Of a DNA stretch of 19,581 bases, positions 1-6,920 are shown one piece after another. The translations under genes and the position numbers were made by a program. Below the pieces are notes generated by a model. It was not told the DNA's origin, ran no database searches, and was given only the letters and a program-made list of their open reading frames with translations. The first letter of the stretch is position 1; every line of letters starts with the position of its first letter. Origin of the DNA: Candidatus Nanopelagicales bacterium (lineage in GTDB: Bacteria; Actinomycetota; Actinomycetes; S36-B12); the NCBI GenBank assembly GCA_023264215.1, contig JALQSY010000016.1:1-19581 (forward strand), read 5' to 3'.

Positions 1-13
1 TGCGCGCCGTCAT
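1..13 (-). CDS. possible start of the gene after pnp (partial)
   Basis: Reading the minus strand past the pnp stop, an ATG lies at 13-11 followed by three open codons (M-T-A-R) before the window ends. A purine-rich GGGGGAG (30-24, inside the end of pnp) sits 10 nt upstream and could be its ribosome binding site. In many actinobacteria pnp is followed by an M16-family zinc peptidase gene, which makes a start here plausible, but four codons cannot identify a product. Confidence 0.25.
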
Positions 14-20
14 CCGAGGA

Positions 21-2228
21 CTACTCCCCCTCGGCAGCCTCGGCGTCGCCGCCCTCGATCACCGGGATGAGCGAGAGCTTGCCGCGCGGATCGATCTCCT
101 TGATCTCCACCTGCACCTTGTCGCCCACCTTGAGGACCTCTTCCACGTTCTCGAGGCGCTTCTTGCTCGGCGAGAGCTTCTTCACCTCCGAGATGTGCAG
201 CAGCCCATCGCGTCCCGGCATGAGCGAGACGAATGCACCGAAGTTGGTCGTCTTGACGACCGTACCCAGGTAGCGCTCGCCCACCTCGGGCATCGTCGGG
301 TTGGCGATGGCGTTGATCTTGGCCCGGGCGGCCTCGGCGGCGGCGCCATCCGAGGCACCGATGAAGATCGTGCCGTCGTCCTCGATCGTGATGTCGGCGC
401 CGGTGTCCTCCTGGATCTGGTTGATGATCTTGCCCTTCGGCCCGATCACCTCGCCGATCTTGTCCACCGGGATATTGACCGTGATGATCCGCGGGGCGTA
501 GAGCGACATCTCACCGGGTGCATCGATGGCCTCGGCCATGACGTCGAGGATGGTCAGTCGCGCCTCGCGCGCCTGGTCGAGGGCACCGGCGAGGACCGAT
601 GCAGGAATGCCGTCGAGCTTGGTGTCCAGCTGCAGCGCGGTGACGAAGTCCTTGGTGCCGGCGACCTTGAAGTCCATATCGCCGAAGGCGTCCTCCGCGC
701 CCAGGATGTCGGTGATCGCGACGTACTCGGTCTTGCCGTCGATCTCGCCGCTGATCAGGCCCATGGCGATGCCGGCCACGGGAGCCTTCAGTGGGACGCC
801 GGCGGCCATGAGCGACATCGTGCTCGCGCAGACCGAGCCCATGGACGTCGAGCCGTTGGAGCCCAGCGCCTCCGAGACCTGGCGGATCGCGTAGGGGAAC
901 TCCTCGCGGGTCGGCAGGACCGGCAGCAGTGCGCGCTCCGCGAGCGCGCCATGGCCGATCTCACGGCGCTTGGGCGAGCCCACGCGACCGGTCTCGCCCG
1001 TGGAGTAGGGCGGGAAGTTGTAGTTGTGCATGTAGCGCTTGCGGTTGTCGGGCGACAGGGTGTCGAGCCACTGCTCCATCTTGAGCATGTTGAGCGTGGT
1101 CACGCCGAGGATCTGCGTCTCGCCGCGCTCGAAGAGGGCCGAACCGTGCACGCGCGGGAGGACGTCGACCTCGGCCGCGAGAACGCGGATGTCGCGGGGA
1201 CCGCGACCGTCGATGCGGACCTTGTCGCGAAGGACGCGCTCACGCACGCTCTTCTTCGTGACGCTGCGCAGTGCGGCGCTGATCTCCTTGTCGCGTCCCT
1301 CGAATCGGTCAGCGAGGCTGGCGACGACGTCGGCCTTGATGGCGTCCAGGGCCTCCTCGCGCTCGGCCTTGCTCACGATCGTGAGCGCCTCGGCCACGCG
1401 CGCGGACGCGATCTCGGCAACGGCGTCGTAGACGTCCTGCTGGTAGTCCAGGAAGACCGGGAAGTCGCGCACCGGCTTGGCCGAGGCATTGGCCAGCGCC
1501 TGCTGCGCCTCGCACAGGGCGCGGATGAAGACCTTGCTGGCCTCGAGTCCCTCGGCGACCACCGTCTCGGTGGGTGCCTTGGCCCCTCCCGCGACGAGGT
1601 CGACGGTCTCGGTGGTGGCCTCGGCCTCGACCATCATGATCGCGACGTCGTCGCCCACGACGCGGCCGGCGACGACCATGTCGAAGACGGCGCGCTCGAG
1701 ATCCGAATGGCGCGGGAAGGCCACCCACTGGCCGTCGATGAGCGCGACGCGCACGCCGCCGATCGGGCCGGAGAAGGGCAGTCCCGCAATCTGCGTCGAT
1801 GCGGATGCCGCGTTGATCGCGAGCACGTCGTAAAGGTCATCGGGATTGAGCGACAGGACCGTGACGACGATCTGGATCTCGTTGCGCAGGCCGTTGGCGA
1901 ACGACGGGCGCAGCGGGCGATCGATGAGACGGCAGGTGAGGATCGCGTCCTCGGTCGGACGGCCCTCACGGCGGAAGAACGAGCCGGGGATGCGGCCCAC
2001 CGAGTACATCCGCTCCTCGACATCGACGGTGAGCGGGAAGAAATCGAAGTGCTCCTTGGGCTGCTTCGACGCGGTCGTGGCGCTGAGCACCATGGTGTCG
2101 TCGTCAAGGTAGGCAGCGACGCTGCCGGCGGCCTGGCGGGCCAGGCGGCCCGTCTCGAAGCGGATGGTGCGGGTGCCGAAGGGGCCGTTGTCGATGACGG
2201 CCTCGGCGGTGGTGACAGAACCCTCCAC
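21..2228 (-). CDS. pnp: polyribonucleotide nucleotidyltransferase (PNPase)
   Basis: Full-length PNPase (735 aa), the phosphorolytic 3'-5' exoribonuclease and RNA-tailing enzyme of the RNA degradation machinery, cytosolic and trimeric. Domain order is complete: a first RNase PH domain with the [14 protein letters not shown] and [11 protein letters not shown] motifs, an alpha-helical linker, and a second RNase PH domain with [14 protein letters not shown] and the acidic [19 protein letters not shown] stretch that holds the catalytic and metal-binding aspartates. A KH domain ([17 protein letters not shown]) and a C-terminal S1 domain (about residues 652-724, [20 protein letters not shown]) follow. 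The start is GTG at 2228, supported by AAGGAG six nt upstream and by the family's usual N-terminal length. It lies 182 nt downstream of rpsO, the classic rpsO-pnp order, with hairpins in the leader that may be processing sites. Confidence 0.98.
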   Translation of the reverse strand: MEGSVTTAEAVIDNGPFGTRTIRFETGRLARQAAGSVAAYLDDDTMVLSATTASKQPKEHFDFFPLTVDVEERMYSVGRIPGSFFRREGRPTEDAILTCRLIDRPLRPSFANGLRNEIQIVVTVLSLNPDDLYDVLAINAASASTQIAGLPFSGPIGGVRVALIDGQWVAFPRHSDLERAVFDMVVAGRVVGDDVAIMMVEAEATTETVDLVAGGAKAPTETVVAEGLEASKVFIRALCEAQQALANASAKPVRDFPVFLDYQQDVYDAVAEIASARVAEALTIVSKAEREEALDAIKADVVASLADRFEGRDKEISAALRSVTKKSVRERVLRDKVRIDGRGPRDIRVLAAEVDVLPRVHGSALFERGETQILGVTTLNMLKMEQWLDTLSPDNRKRYMHNYNFPPYSTGETGRVGSPKRREIGHGALAERALLPVLPTREEFPYAIRQVSEALGSNGSTSMGSVCASTMSLMAAGVPLKAPVAGIAMGLISGEIDGKTEYVAITDILGAEDAFGDMDFKVAGTKDFVTALQLDTKLDGIPASVLAGALDQAREARLTILDVMAEAIDAPGEMSLYAPRIITVNIPVDKIGEVIGPKGKIINQIQEDTGADITIEDDGTIFIGASDGAAAEAARAKINAIANPTMPEVGERYLGTVVKTTNFGAFVSLMPGRDGLLHISEVKKLSPSKKRLENVEEVLKVGDKVQVEIKEIDPRGKLSLIPVIEGGDAEAAEGE

Positions 2229-2247
2229 GGGTCACTCCTTGGATGCG

Positions 2248-2265
2248 ACGGTCGTAGGCGACCGT
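2248..2265 (-). promoter_or_regulatory. hairpin in the pnp leader
   Basis: A perfect 7-bp inverted repeat (arms ACGGTCG and CGACCGT) encloses a 4-nt loop, ending about 20 nt upstream of the pnp start and just before its AAGGAG. In other bacteria pnp mRNA is cut by RNase III in a leader hairpin and then degraded by PNPase itself, an autoregulatory loop. This hairpin is short for an RNase III substrate on its own, so the regulatory role is inferred. Confidence 0.5.
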
Positions 2266-2340
2266 GACGCGCGCCGTGGTGCCCTGCATCGGGAGCCGGT
2301 CTTCGATCGAGGCCGCCGGGACGTTGCCCGGGAGCCACTA

Positions 2341-2364
2341 CCGAGGACCGACCGATCGTCTCGG
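2341..2364 (-). promoter_or_regulatory. imperfect stem-loop between rpsO and pnp
   Basis: On the minus-strand transcript CCGAGAC can pair with GTCCTCGG, giving a 7-bp stem with one bulged C and a 9-nt loop. It lies about 50 nt after the rpsO stop and lacks a U-tract. It could be an mRNA 3'-end stabiliser, an RNase processing site or a weak terminator between rpsO and pnp. The rest of 2229-2410 contains an AC-rich stretch on the transcript (complement of a GT run at about 2372-2382) and nothing else that I can support. Confidence 0.35.
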
Positions 2365-2410
2365 CGCGGCGTCGTGTGTGTGTTGTCTATTCAGTTGTGC
2401 ACGGCGGCCG

Positions 2411-2680
2411 TCAGCGACGGATGCCGAGGCGCTCGATGATCGAGCGATAGCGATTGATGTCGGTGCGCTGCAGGTACTGCAGCAGTCGACGACGCTGGCC
2501 GACCAGGATGAGCAGGCCTCGGCGCGAGTGGTGATCGTGCTTGTGGCTCTTGAGATGCTCGGTGAGGTCGCTGATGCGACGGGTGAGCATGGCCACCTGG
2601 ACCTCGGGGCTTCCGGTGTCCTGGGGGGATGAGCCGTACTCGGCGATGATCTGCTTCTTGGTGGCGCTATCCAGCGACAT
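2411..2680 (-). CDS. rpsO: 30S ribosomal protein S15
   Basis: Ribosomal protein S15 (89 aa), which binds 16S rRNA at the central-domain junction early in small-subunit assembly. The sequence carries the family hallmarks: [32 protein letters not shown], and the C-terminal RRRLLQYLQ and [13 protein letters not shown]. The length equals the usual 89 residues. The ATG at 2680 is chosen over a longer upstream reading because GAGAGGAAG sits just before it and the protein then begins [10 protein letters not shown], as in homologues. It is in the standard ribF-rpsO-pnp order. S15 represses its own translation in several bacteria, but I cannot identify a specific operator structure here. Confidence 0.98.
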   Translation of the reverse strand: MSLDSATKKQIIAEYGSSPQDTGSPEVQVAMLTRRISDLTEHLKSHKHDHHSRRGLLILVGQRRRLLQYLQRTDINRYRSIIERLGIRR

Positions 2681-2711
2681 GGGTCTTCCTCTCGGGCGCG
2701 TCGGCCGCCGC

Positions 2712-2724
2712 GGCCCGAAGGGCC
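2712..2724 (-). terminator. GC-rich hairpin upstream of rpsO
   Basis: Perfect 5-bp stem GGCCC/GGGCC with a 3-nt loop, extendable outward through GCCG and CGGC with a small internal loop. It lies in the rpsO leader, about 30 nt before the start codon. There is no T-tract, so it is not a classical Rho-independent terminator; GC-rich hairpins without U-tails are common in actinobacteria. An attenuator or leader structure for rpsO is equally possible. Confidence 0.35.
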
Positions 2725-2733
2725 TCACGGCGG

Positions 2734-2748
2734 TGACCCCGGCGGGGT
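2734..2748 (-). terminator. strong hairpin after ribF
   Basis: Perfect 6-bp stem GACCCC/GGGGTC with a 3-nt loop, flanked by further partly complementary bases (GTGA and TCAC). It sits about 50 nt downstream of the ribF stop and 54 nt upstream of the rpsO start. A terminator without a U-tail or an RNA-processing structure separating ribF from rpsO is the likely role (inference). With the hairpin at 2712-2724 it makes a tandem pair in the 117-nt spacer. Confidence 0.4.
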
Positions 2749-2797
2749 CGTCACGAGTCCCCGGGCGCCCGCCCTAGGACCGTCGGGGACGAGGGTA

Positions 2798-3688
2798 TCA
2801 GCCTGCGAGCAGGGCCCTGGCACCGGCGACGTCGCGTGCCATCTGATCGACCAGGCCCTCGACGGAGTCGAAGACCTGCTGTCCCCGCAGGCGCTCGACG
2901 AGGTCGACGGCAACGGCAGCGCCGTAGAGGTCGAGGTCGTCCCGGTCGAGGACATAGGCCTCGACCCGACGCTCGACGCCGCCGAACTGCGGGTTGGTCC
3001 CGATGGACACGGCGGCCGGGAGCGACTCCCCGAGGGCGATCAGCCATCCGGCGTAGACGCCGTCGGGAGGAATCGCCATCGAGGGATCCACCGCGACGTT
3101 GGCCGTCGGATAGCCCAGTTCGCGTCCCCGCTGGTCGCCGCGGACGACGGTGCCCTCGAGTCGATGCGGTCGTCCCAGCATCGCGGCGGCCGCGCCCAGG
3201 TCCCCGAGCGCGATCGCGTCGCGGATCCGGCTGGACGACCACGCCGCGGCGTCATCCCCTGCCGCGAGCGGCAGGGCCTGCACTGCGTAGCCGAGCTCCG
3301 CACCCCACTCGGCGAGTGCGGCGGTGTCCCCCGCGGCCTTGGCCCCGAAGCGGAAGTTCTCGCCGACGATGACGCTATCCGCCGCGATGCGCGGATCATC
3401 GCGCAGCATGCGCGCGAACTCCTCGGGGGTGCGAGACGCCAGGTCGGGGGTGAAGTCCAGCACCACGACGTCGTCCGCGCCCGCCGCGAGCAGCAGCTCG
3501 GCGCGCCGCCGCGAGGACGTCAGGGCGGCCGGGGCAAGCTCCGGGCGCAATACCGCCGCCGGATGCGGGTCGAAGGTGACCGCCACCACGCGATCGCCCG
3601 GCCCGCTGGCCATCTCGCGGGCCCGGCTCAGCAGCGCCCGGTGACCGGCGTGGACGCCGTCGAAGTTGCCGATGATCGCGACGCGCAC
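2798..3688 (-). CDS. ribF: bifunctional riboflavin kinase / FMN adenylyltransferase
   Basis: RibF (296 aa from this start) converts riboflavin to FMN and then FAD in the cytosol. The N-terminal FAD-synthetase domain shows GNFDGVHAGH (residues 7-16), VGENFRFG (108-115) and SSSRIR (151-156). The C-terminal riboflavin kinase domain shows GYPTANV (192-198), GVYAGW (210-215), SIGTNPQFGG (228-237) and VEAYVLD. The GTG at 3688 is the only sensible start: upstream codons in the same frame encode unrelated sequence antisense to the first sulfotransferase, and GGCAGG lies 8 nt before the GTG. With this start the protein begins only six residues before the GNFDGVH motif, about 10-15 residues shorter than typical homologues. 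The gene is divergent from the sulfotransferase unit and separated from truB, its usual upstream neighbour, by the whole island. Confidence 0.93.
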   Translation of the reverse strand: MRVAIIGNFDGVHAGHRALLSRAREMASGPGDRVVAVTFDPHPAAVLRPELAPAALTSSRRRAELLLAAGADDVVVLDFTPDLASRTPEEFARMLRDDPRIAADSVIVGENFRFGAKAAGDTAALAEWGAELGYAVQALPLAAGDDAAAWSSSRIRDAIALGDLGAAAAMLGRPHRLEGTVVRGDQRGRELGYPTANVAVDPSMAIPPDGVYAGWLIALGESLPAAVSIGTNPQFGGVERRVEAYVLDRDDLDLYGAAVAVDLVERLRGQQVFDSVEGLVDQMARDVAGARALLAG

Positions 3689-3699
3689 GTGCGAAGCCT

Positions 3700-3743
3700 G
3701 CCACGTGGCCCGCGCGTGGGAGGATGTGACCTCCTCGCGCGGG
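3700..3743. promoter_or_regulatory. divergent spacer with large dyad, ribF / sulfotransferase unit
   Basis: This 80-bp spacer must hold the promoters for ribF on the minus strand and the sulfotransferase unit on the plus strand. It contains a perfect 10-bp palindrome GCCACGTGGC (3700-3709). Abutting it is a long interrupted dyad at 3709-3743: outer arms CCCGCGCG/CGCGCGGG (8 of 8), inner arms GGAGG/CCTCC (5 of 5), with a TG/T internal loop and a 6-nt loop. It could be an operator, an RNA stem-loop in the 5' leader of the plus-strand unit, or a terminator left at the island boundary. I see no convincing -35/-10 pair. Confidence 0.5.
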
Positions 3744-3768
3744 AGCGCACTGGTCTCCGGGAGTGGAT

Positions 3769-4848
3769 GTGGCGGATCGCCTGCTGCTGCACATCGGCAC
3801 GCAGAAGTCGGGTACGACGTACCTGCAGAGAGTCCTCGCACGGCTCTCGGGCGACCTCAAGCGCGACGGGGTCCTCTACCCGACCCGACTGCAGGGCCGC
3901 CGGGAGATCTACAACCACGAGGCCGCCGCATACGGGCTGCTGGGCACGGCGAGCTTCCCCTGGGTCGCCCGGTCGCGTGCCGACGGGCAGCAGTCCGCCT
4001 GGGACAGGCTCCGGCGCAAGGTGCAGGACTGGGACGGCACCGCGATCGTCTCCGGCGAGGCCCTGTCGGTGATCGATGCCCGTGCGGCGCACCGGCTCGT
4101 TGAGTCCCTGGGGGTGCCCAACACCCACATCGTCATCACCGCCCGCGATCTCGGTCGCGTGCTTCCGAGTTCATGGCAGCAGCACATCCGCAACGGCCGC
4201 TCGACCAGCTTCGCCAGCTACCTGACGCAGCAGGCCGAACGGCGCGGCGAGGGGGACGCGCGTGCCCTCGCCGCACGCTGGGACAGCGATCCCGAGCAGA
4301 CGTTCTGGCGCGCGTACGCGATCGGGGGGCTGGTCGAGCGCTGGTCTCCCCTGGCCCGCACCGTGAGCGTGGTGACGGTACCCCGTCGCGGTGCCGCCCC
4401 CGACGAACTCTGGCACCGCTTCCGGCGCGCACTCGACGTCGGCTCGGTGCTTCCCGAGACCCCTCCGGCCATCGACGACCTCGAGGCCAACGTCGGCCTC
4501 ACCGAGCCGGAGGTGCTGGTGCTGGCCGCGCTCAATCGACAGGTCGACTCCACCAAGGCCGACAGCCCCGAGATGAGGGCGCTGCGCGCTCGCATCGTGC
4601 GCGACGCGTTCGCCCCCCGGCCCGACCGCGGCTCGCCCGTGCGGATCCCCGACTCGTGGATCCCCCGGGTCTCGGCGTGGGCAGCCGAGGATCTCGCCGT
4701 CCTGCGCTCGACGCCGGCCATCGTGGTCGGATCGGAGTCCGACCTTGTCGTGGAGCCGCCTGCCGCGGCATCGGGCCCCGTCGGCGCCGACGAGGTCGCG
4801 CGCGCAGCGGGCGCGGCACTGGCCTACCTCGCGGGCCCGGGCACCTAG
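3769..4848 (+). CDS. sulfotransferase family protein (island copy 1)
   Basis: Predicted PAPS-dependent sulfotransferase (359 aa). The N-terminus has a 5'-phosphosulfate-binding P-loop, HIGTQKSGTTYLQ (residues 8-20). A 3'-phosphate-binding region follows at about 123-143 (ITARDLGRVLPSSWQQHIRN), with the expected arginine and serines. No signal peptide or membrane segment is visible, so it is probably cytosolic. GTG at 3769 is preferred because GGGAG lies 5 nt upstream; GTG at 3763 is an in-frame alternative. It is the first gene of a three-gene plus-strand unit, with a 9-nt gap to the next. It is clearly paralogous to the third gene (5843-6904): the two align almost without gaps over the first ~150 residues. 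The acceptor is unknown; context suggests a surface glycan. Confidence 0.85.
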   Translation: MADRLLLHIGTQKSGTTYLQRVLARLSGDLKRDGVLYPTRLQGRREIYNHEAAAYGLLGTASFPWVARSRADGQQSAWDRLRRKVQDWDGTAIVSGEALSVIDARAAHRLVESLGVPNTHIVITARDLGRVLPSSWQQHIRNGRSTSFASYLTQQAERRGEGDARALAARWDSDPEQTFWRAYAIGGLVERWSPLARTVSVVTVPRRGAAPDELWHRFRRALDVGSVLPETPPAIDDLEANVGLTEPEVLVLAALNRQVDSTKADSPEMRALRARIVRDAFAPRPDRGSPVRIPDSWIPRVSAWAAEDLAVLRSTPAIVVGSESDLVVEPPAAASGPVGADEVARAAGAALAYLAGPGT

Positions 4849-4857
4849 ACTGCCGGG

Positions 4858-5841
4858 GTGCTCGTCCTCGTCTGCGGTATGCACCGCTCCGGCTCCACAC
4901 TCGTGTGGCAGATCACGCGGCACCTGCTCGACGGCACGCCCGGTCTGCGCAACCCTCGCGGCGTCTCGACCGAGGAGTATCCCGCTGCGGCCGCGAATCC
5001 GGCAGACCTGCTCATGGCGAAGGTGCACTTCCGTCCCGCGCTCGATCGCGGCGACTTCCCTGACGAGGGGGCTCGCTACCTCTACACCTATCGCGATCCG
5101 CGAGATGTCGTCGCATCCCTGTATCGCAAGGGCCGATTCAAGCCCGACGACCCGGAGCGCGGGGCACGGCCGAGTCGCCTGACCGTCCGCCGGGAGCTGC
5201 GTGGTGATGAGTTCTGGACGTCCAAGTCCGACGTTTGGATCGGTCGCTACGAGGACTTCCGCGACGACGTGCCGGGCCTGGTCCGCACCCTCGCCGACTA
5301 CCTCGCCGTCCCCGCCGACGACTCCCGCGTCGCGCAGATCGTCGCCGAGGTCGACCTCGCGGCCCAAGAGGAGCGGGCCAGGGCCGCGCGCGAGCACGGC
5401 GTCGACGACGACCTACGCGTGACGTCCAATCACATCACCGACGGCCGCGAAGGCGCCTGGCGCGACACCTTGACGTCGGAGGAGCTCGTCGCCATCGAGG
5501 CCGAGAGCGCCCGCTGGCTGGTCGAGCACGGCTACCAGGTCGAGACGGAGGTGGGTCGTCGCAAGACCGCCGACCTGCGCGGCGAGGACGTCTCACCGAC
5601 CCGGCCGGCCAAGGCGGCGCCGTCCGCGCGGGACGCCAGGGCCCGCCGCCGCGACAGCGCGCGGTGGTCGGCGCCCCTGCTGGTCCTTGCGGCCGTGCTT
5701 GCGGTCGCCGGCGTCGTCACGGCGTTCATCGCACCAGTCGTCTCCGTCGCGCCCTGGACCATCGCCATCCTGTCCGGGGTCAGCGGTGGCTACCTGTGGG
5801 GACGCGAGGGAAAGTCCCTGCTGCCGCGGCGGCGCACCTGA
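4858..5841 (+). CDS. sulfotransferase with C-terminal membrane hairpin
   Basis: Predicted PAPS-dependent sulfotransferase (327 aa), of a different subfamily from its two neighbours. The 5'-phosphosulfate loop is GMHRSGSTLVW (7-17). The 3'-phosphate motif is YTYRDPRDVVASLYR (76-90). A later NHITDGREGAW (191-201) resembles the C-terminal RxGxxGxW-type motif of sulfotransferase family 1. After about residue 240 the sequence becomes a basic, Ala/Arg-rich linker and then two hydrophobic segments (about 271-291 and 296-315) ending in a basic tail. This suggests a catalytic domain anchored at the cytoplasmic face of the membrane, next to an export machine (inference). The GTG start at 4858 lies 9 nt after the previous stop with only a weak GGGG upstream. 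It ends one nt before the next gene's ATG. Confidence 0.85.
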   Translation: MLVLVCGMHRSGSTLVWQITRHLLDGTPGLRNPRGVSTEEYPAAAANPADLLMAKVHFRPALDRGDFPDEGARYLYTYRDPRDVVASLYRKGRFKPDDPERGARPSRLTVRRELRGDEFWTSKSDVWIGRYEDFRDDVPGLVRTLADYLAVPADDSRVAQIVAEVDLAAQEERARAAREHGVDDDLRVTSNHITDGREGAWRDTLTSEELVAIEAESARWLVEHGYQVETEVGRRKTADLRGEDVSPTRPAKAAPSARDARARRRDSARWSAPLLVLAAVLAVAGVVTAFIAPVVSVAPWTIAILSGVSGGYLWGREGKSLLPRRRT

Positions 5842-5842
5842 C

Positions 5843-6904
5843 ATGGCTGCCCGGGTCGTCCTGCACATCGGTCCGCGCAAGACCGCGACGACCTACCTCC
5901 AGCGCATCCTGACCTCGCTCGTCGTCGACGGCCGTCTCGATCCGACGGTCTATCCCGTCACCACGCGCGATCGCACCGACCACAACCACGTGCCGGGCCT
6001 GATCGACCTCGCTCGCGAGGCCGGCGCCATCGGGTTGCAGGACGACGCGTGGCAAGACCAGGACGGGAGCGACGCCCAGGCGCTGGTCGATGCCGTGCGC
6101 TCGGCGACCGGGGACGTCATCTTGTCGGCCGAGGCGATGTCGGTGCTGCCCCCGGAGGGGGCACAGGCCGTGATCGACTCCCTCGCACCTGCACCCGTCG
6201 ACGTGATCGTCACCGCTCGGCATCTCGCTCGCATCCTCCCCAGTTCGTGGCAGCAGCACATGCGCAACGGCAATTACGAGTCCTACGCCAACTACCTCGA
6301 CCTGCGCGCGGAGGAACGCCGATCGAGGGCGTACGAGGCCGAACTCAAGCGTGGGTTCTGGCGGGCCTACAGGTACGCCGACCTGGTCCGACGCTGGCAG
6401 GGCGCAGGCGCGCGCACGGTGAGCGTGGTGACGGTCCCGGCATCGGGCCCTCCCGAGGTCGTCTGGCACCGCTTCGCCTCTGCAGCCCGCGTGGCCGGCC
6501 TGCCCGACGATCCGCCGGTCGTCCCCGATGATCGGGCCAACGTCTCGCTCACCGGGCCGGAGACCTACGCCCTCTACGGGTTCAACCTCGCGGCGCGGGC
6601 CGCCGGCCAGGGGCGCCGTGATGTGCGCACCGTCCATCGCGCGCTCATCCGGCGCGGCTGGCTGGACCGACCCGATCGCGGTGCGCGGCTCGGACTGCCG
6701 CTGCCCATGCAGGCCCTGGTCGGCCAGTGGGCGCAGGAGGACGCACAGGAGCTGGCGATCACCGACGTGGCCATCATCGGGGACCTCGCCGACCTCACGG
6801 TCGATCTCGCGGAGGCAGATGGCGTGCCGTCGGCGGAGGAGGTGGCCCGAGCATCCGGAGCCGCGATCGCGCTGCGCGGCCGTCGCCCGCACGCCGACGA
6901 CTGA
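5843..6904 (+). CDS. sulfotransferase family protein (island copy 2)
   Basis: Sulfotransferase-like protein (353 aa), paralogue of the gene at 3769. The P-loop-like segment is HIGPRKTATTYLQ (8-20): the lysine and TT are kept, but the usual SG is TA. The 3'-phosphate region ITARHLARILPSSWQQHMRN appears as VTARHLARILPSSWQQHMRN (about 123-142), almost identical to the first copy. The ATG at 5843 follows the previous stop by one nt, implying translational coupling, and gives the same N-terminal register as copy 1. No membrane segment is visible. The altered loop leaves open whether it uses PAPS as efficiently. It is last in the unit and converges on a glycosyltransferase gene 7 nt away. Confidence 0.83.
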   Translation: MAARVVLHIGPRKTATTYLQRILTSLVVDGRLDPTVYPVTTRDRTDHNHVPGLIDLAREAGAIGLQDDAWQDQDGSDAQALVDAVRSATGDVILSAEAMSVLPPEGAQAVIDSLAPAPVDVIVTARHLARILPSSWQQHMRNGNYESYANYLDLRAEERRSRAYEAELKRGFWRAYRYADLVRRWQGAGARTVSVVTVPASGPPEVVWHRFASAARVAGLPDDPPVVPDDRANVSLTGPETYALYGFNLAARAAGQGRRDVRTVHRALIRRGWLDRPDRGARLGLPLPMQALVGQWAQEDAQELAITDVAIIGDLADLTVDLAEADGVPSAEEVARASGAAIALRGRRPHADD

Positions 6905-6905
6905 C

Positions 6906-6920
6906 CCGCCGCTACGGCGG
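6906..6920. terminator. convergent-junction hairpin
   Basis: Perfect 6-bp stem CCGCCG/CGGCGG with a 3-nt loop, placed two nt after the stop of the third sulfotransferase. The loop CTA is exactly the stop codon (TAG on the minus strand) of the converging glycosyltransferase. No T-tract follows on either side. It could act as a compact bidirectional terminator (inference). Confidence 0.4.

Noticed and set aside
195..2267. 690-codon open frame on the plus strand opposite pnp
   Set aside because: Low-complexity Asp/Gly/Arg/Leu-rich translation exactly antisense to a complete, well-conserved pnp; long antisense frames are expected in GC-rich coding DNA.
2372..2382. Short GT-repeat as a phase-variable tract
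   Set aside because: Only about five GT units, non-coding, and not placed where slippage would alter a start or a promoter spacing that I can identify.
3689..3768. Possible integration site (att) at the island edge
   Set aside because: The palindromes here have no matching copy at the truB edge, no tRNA gene flanks the island and no integrase or transposase is present.
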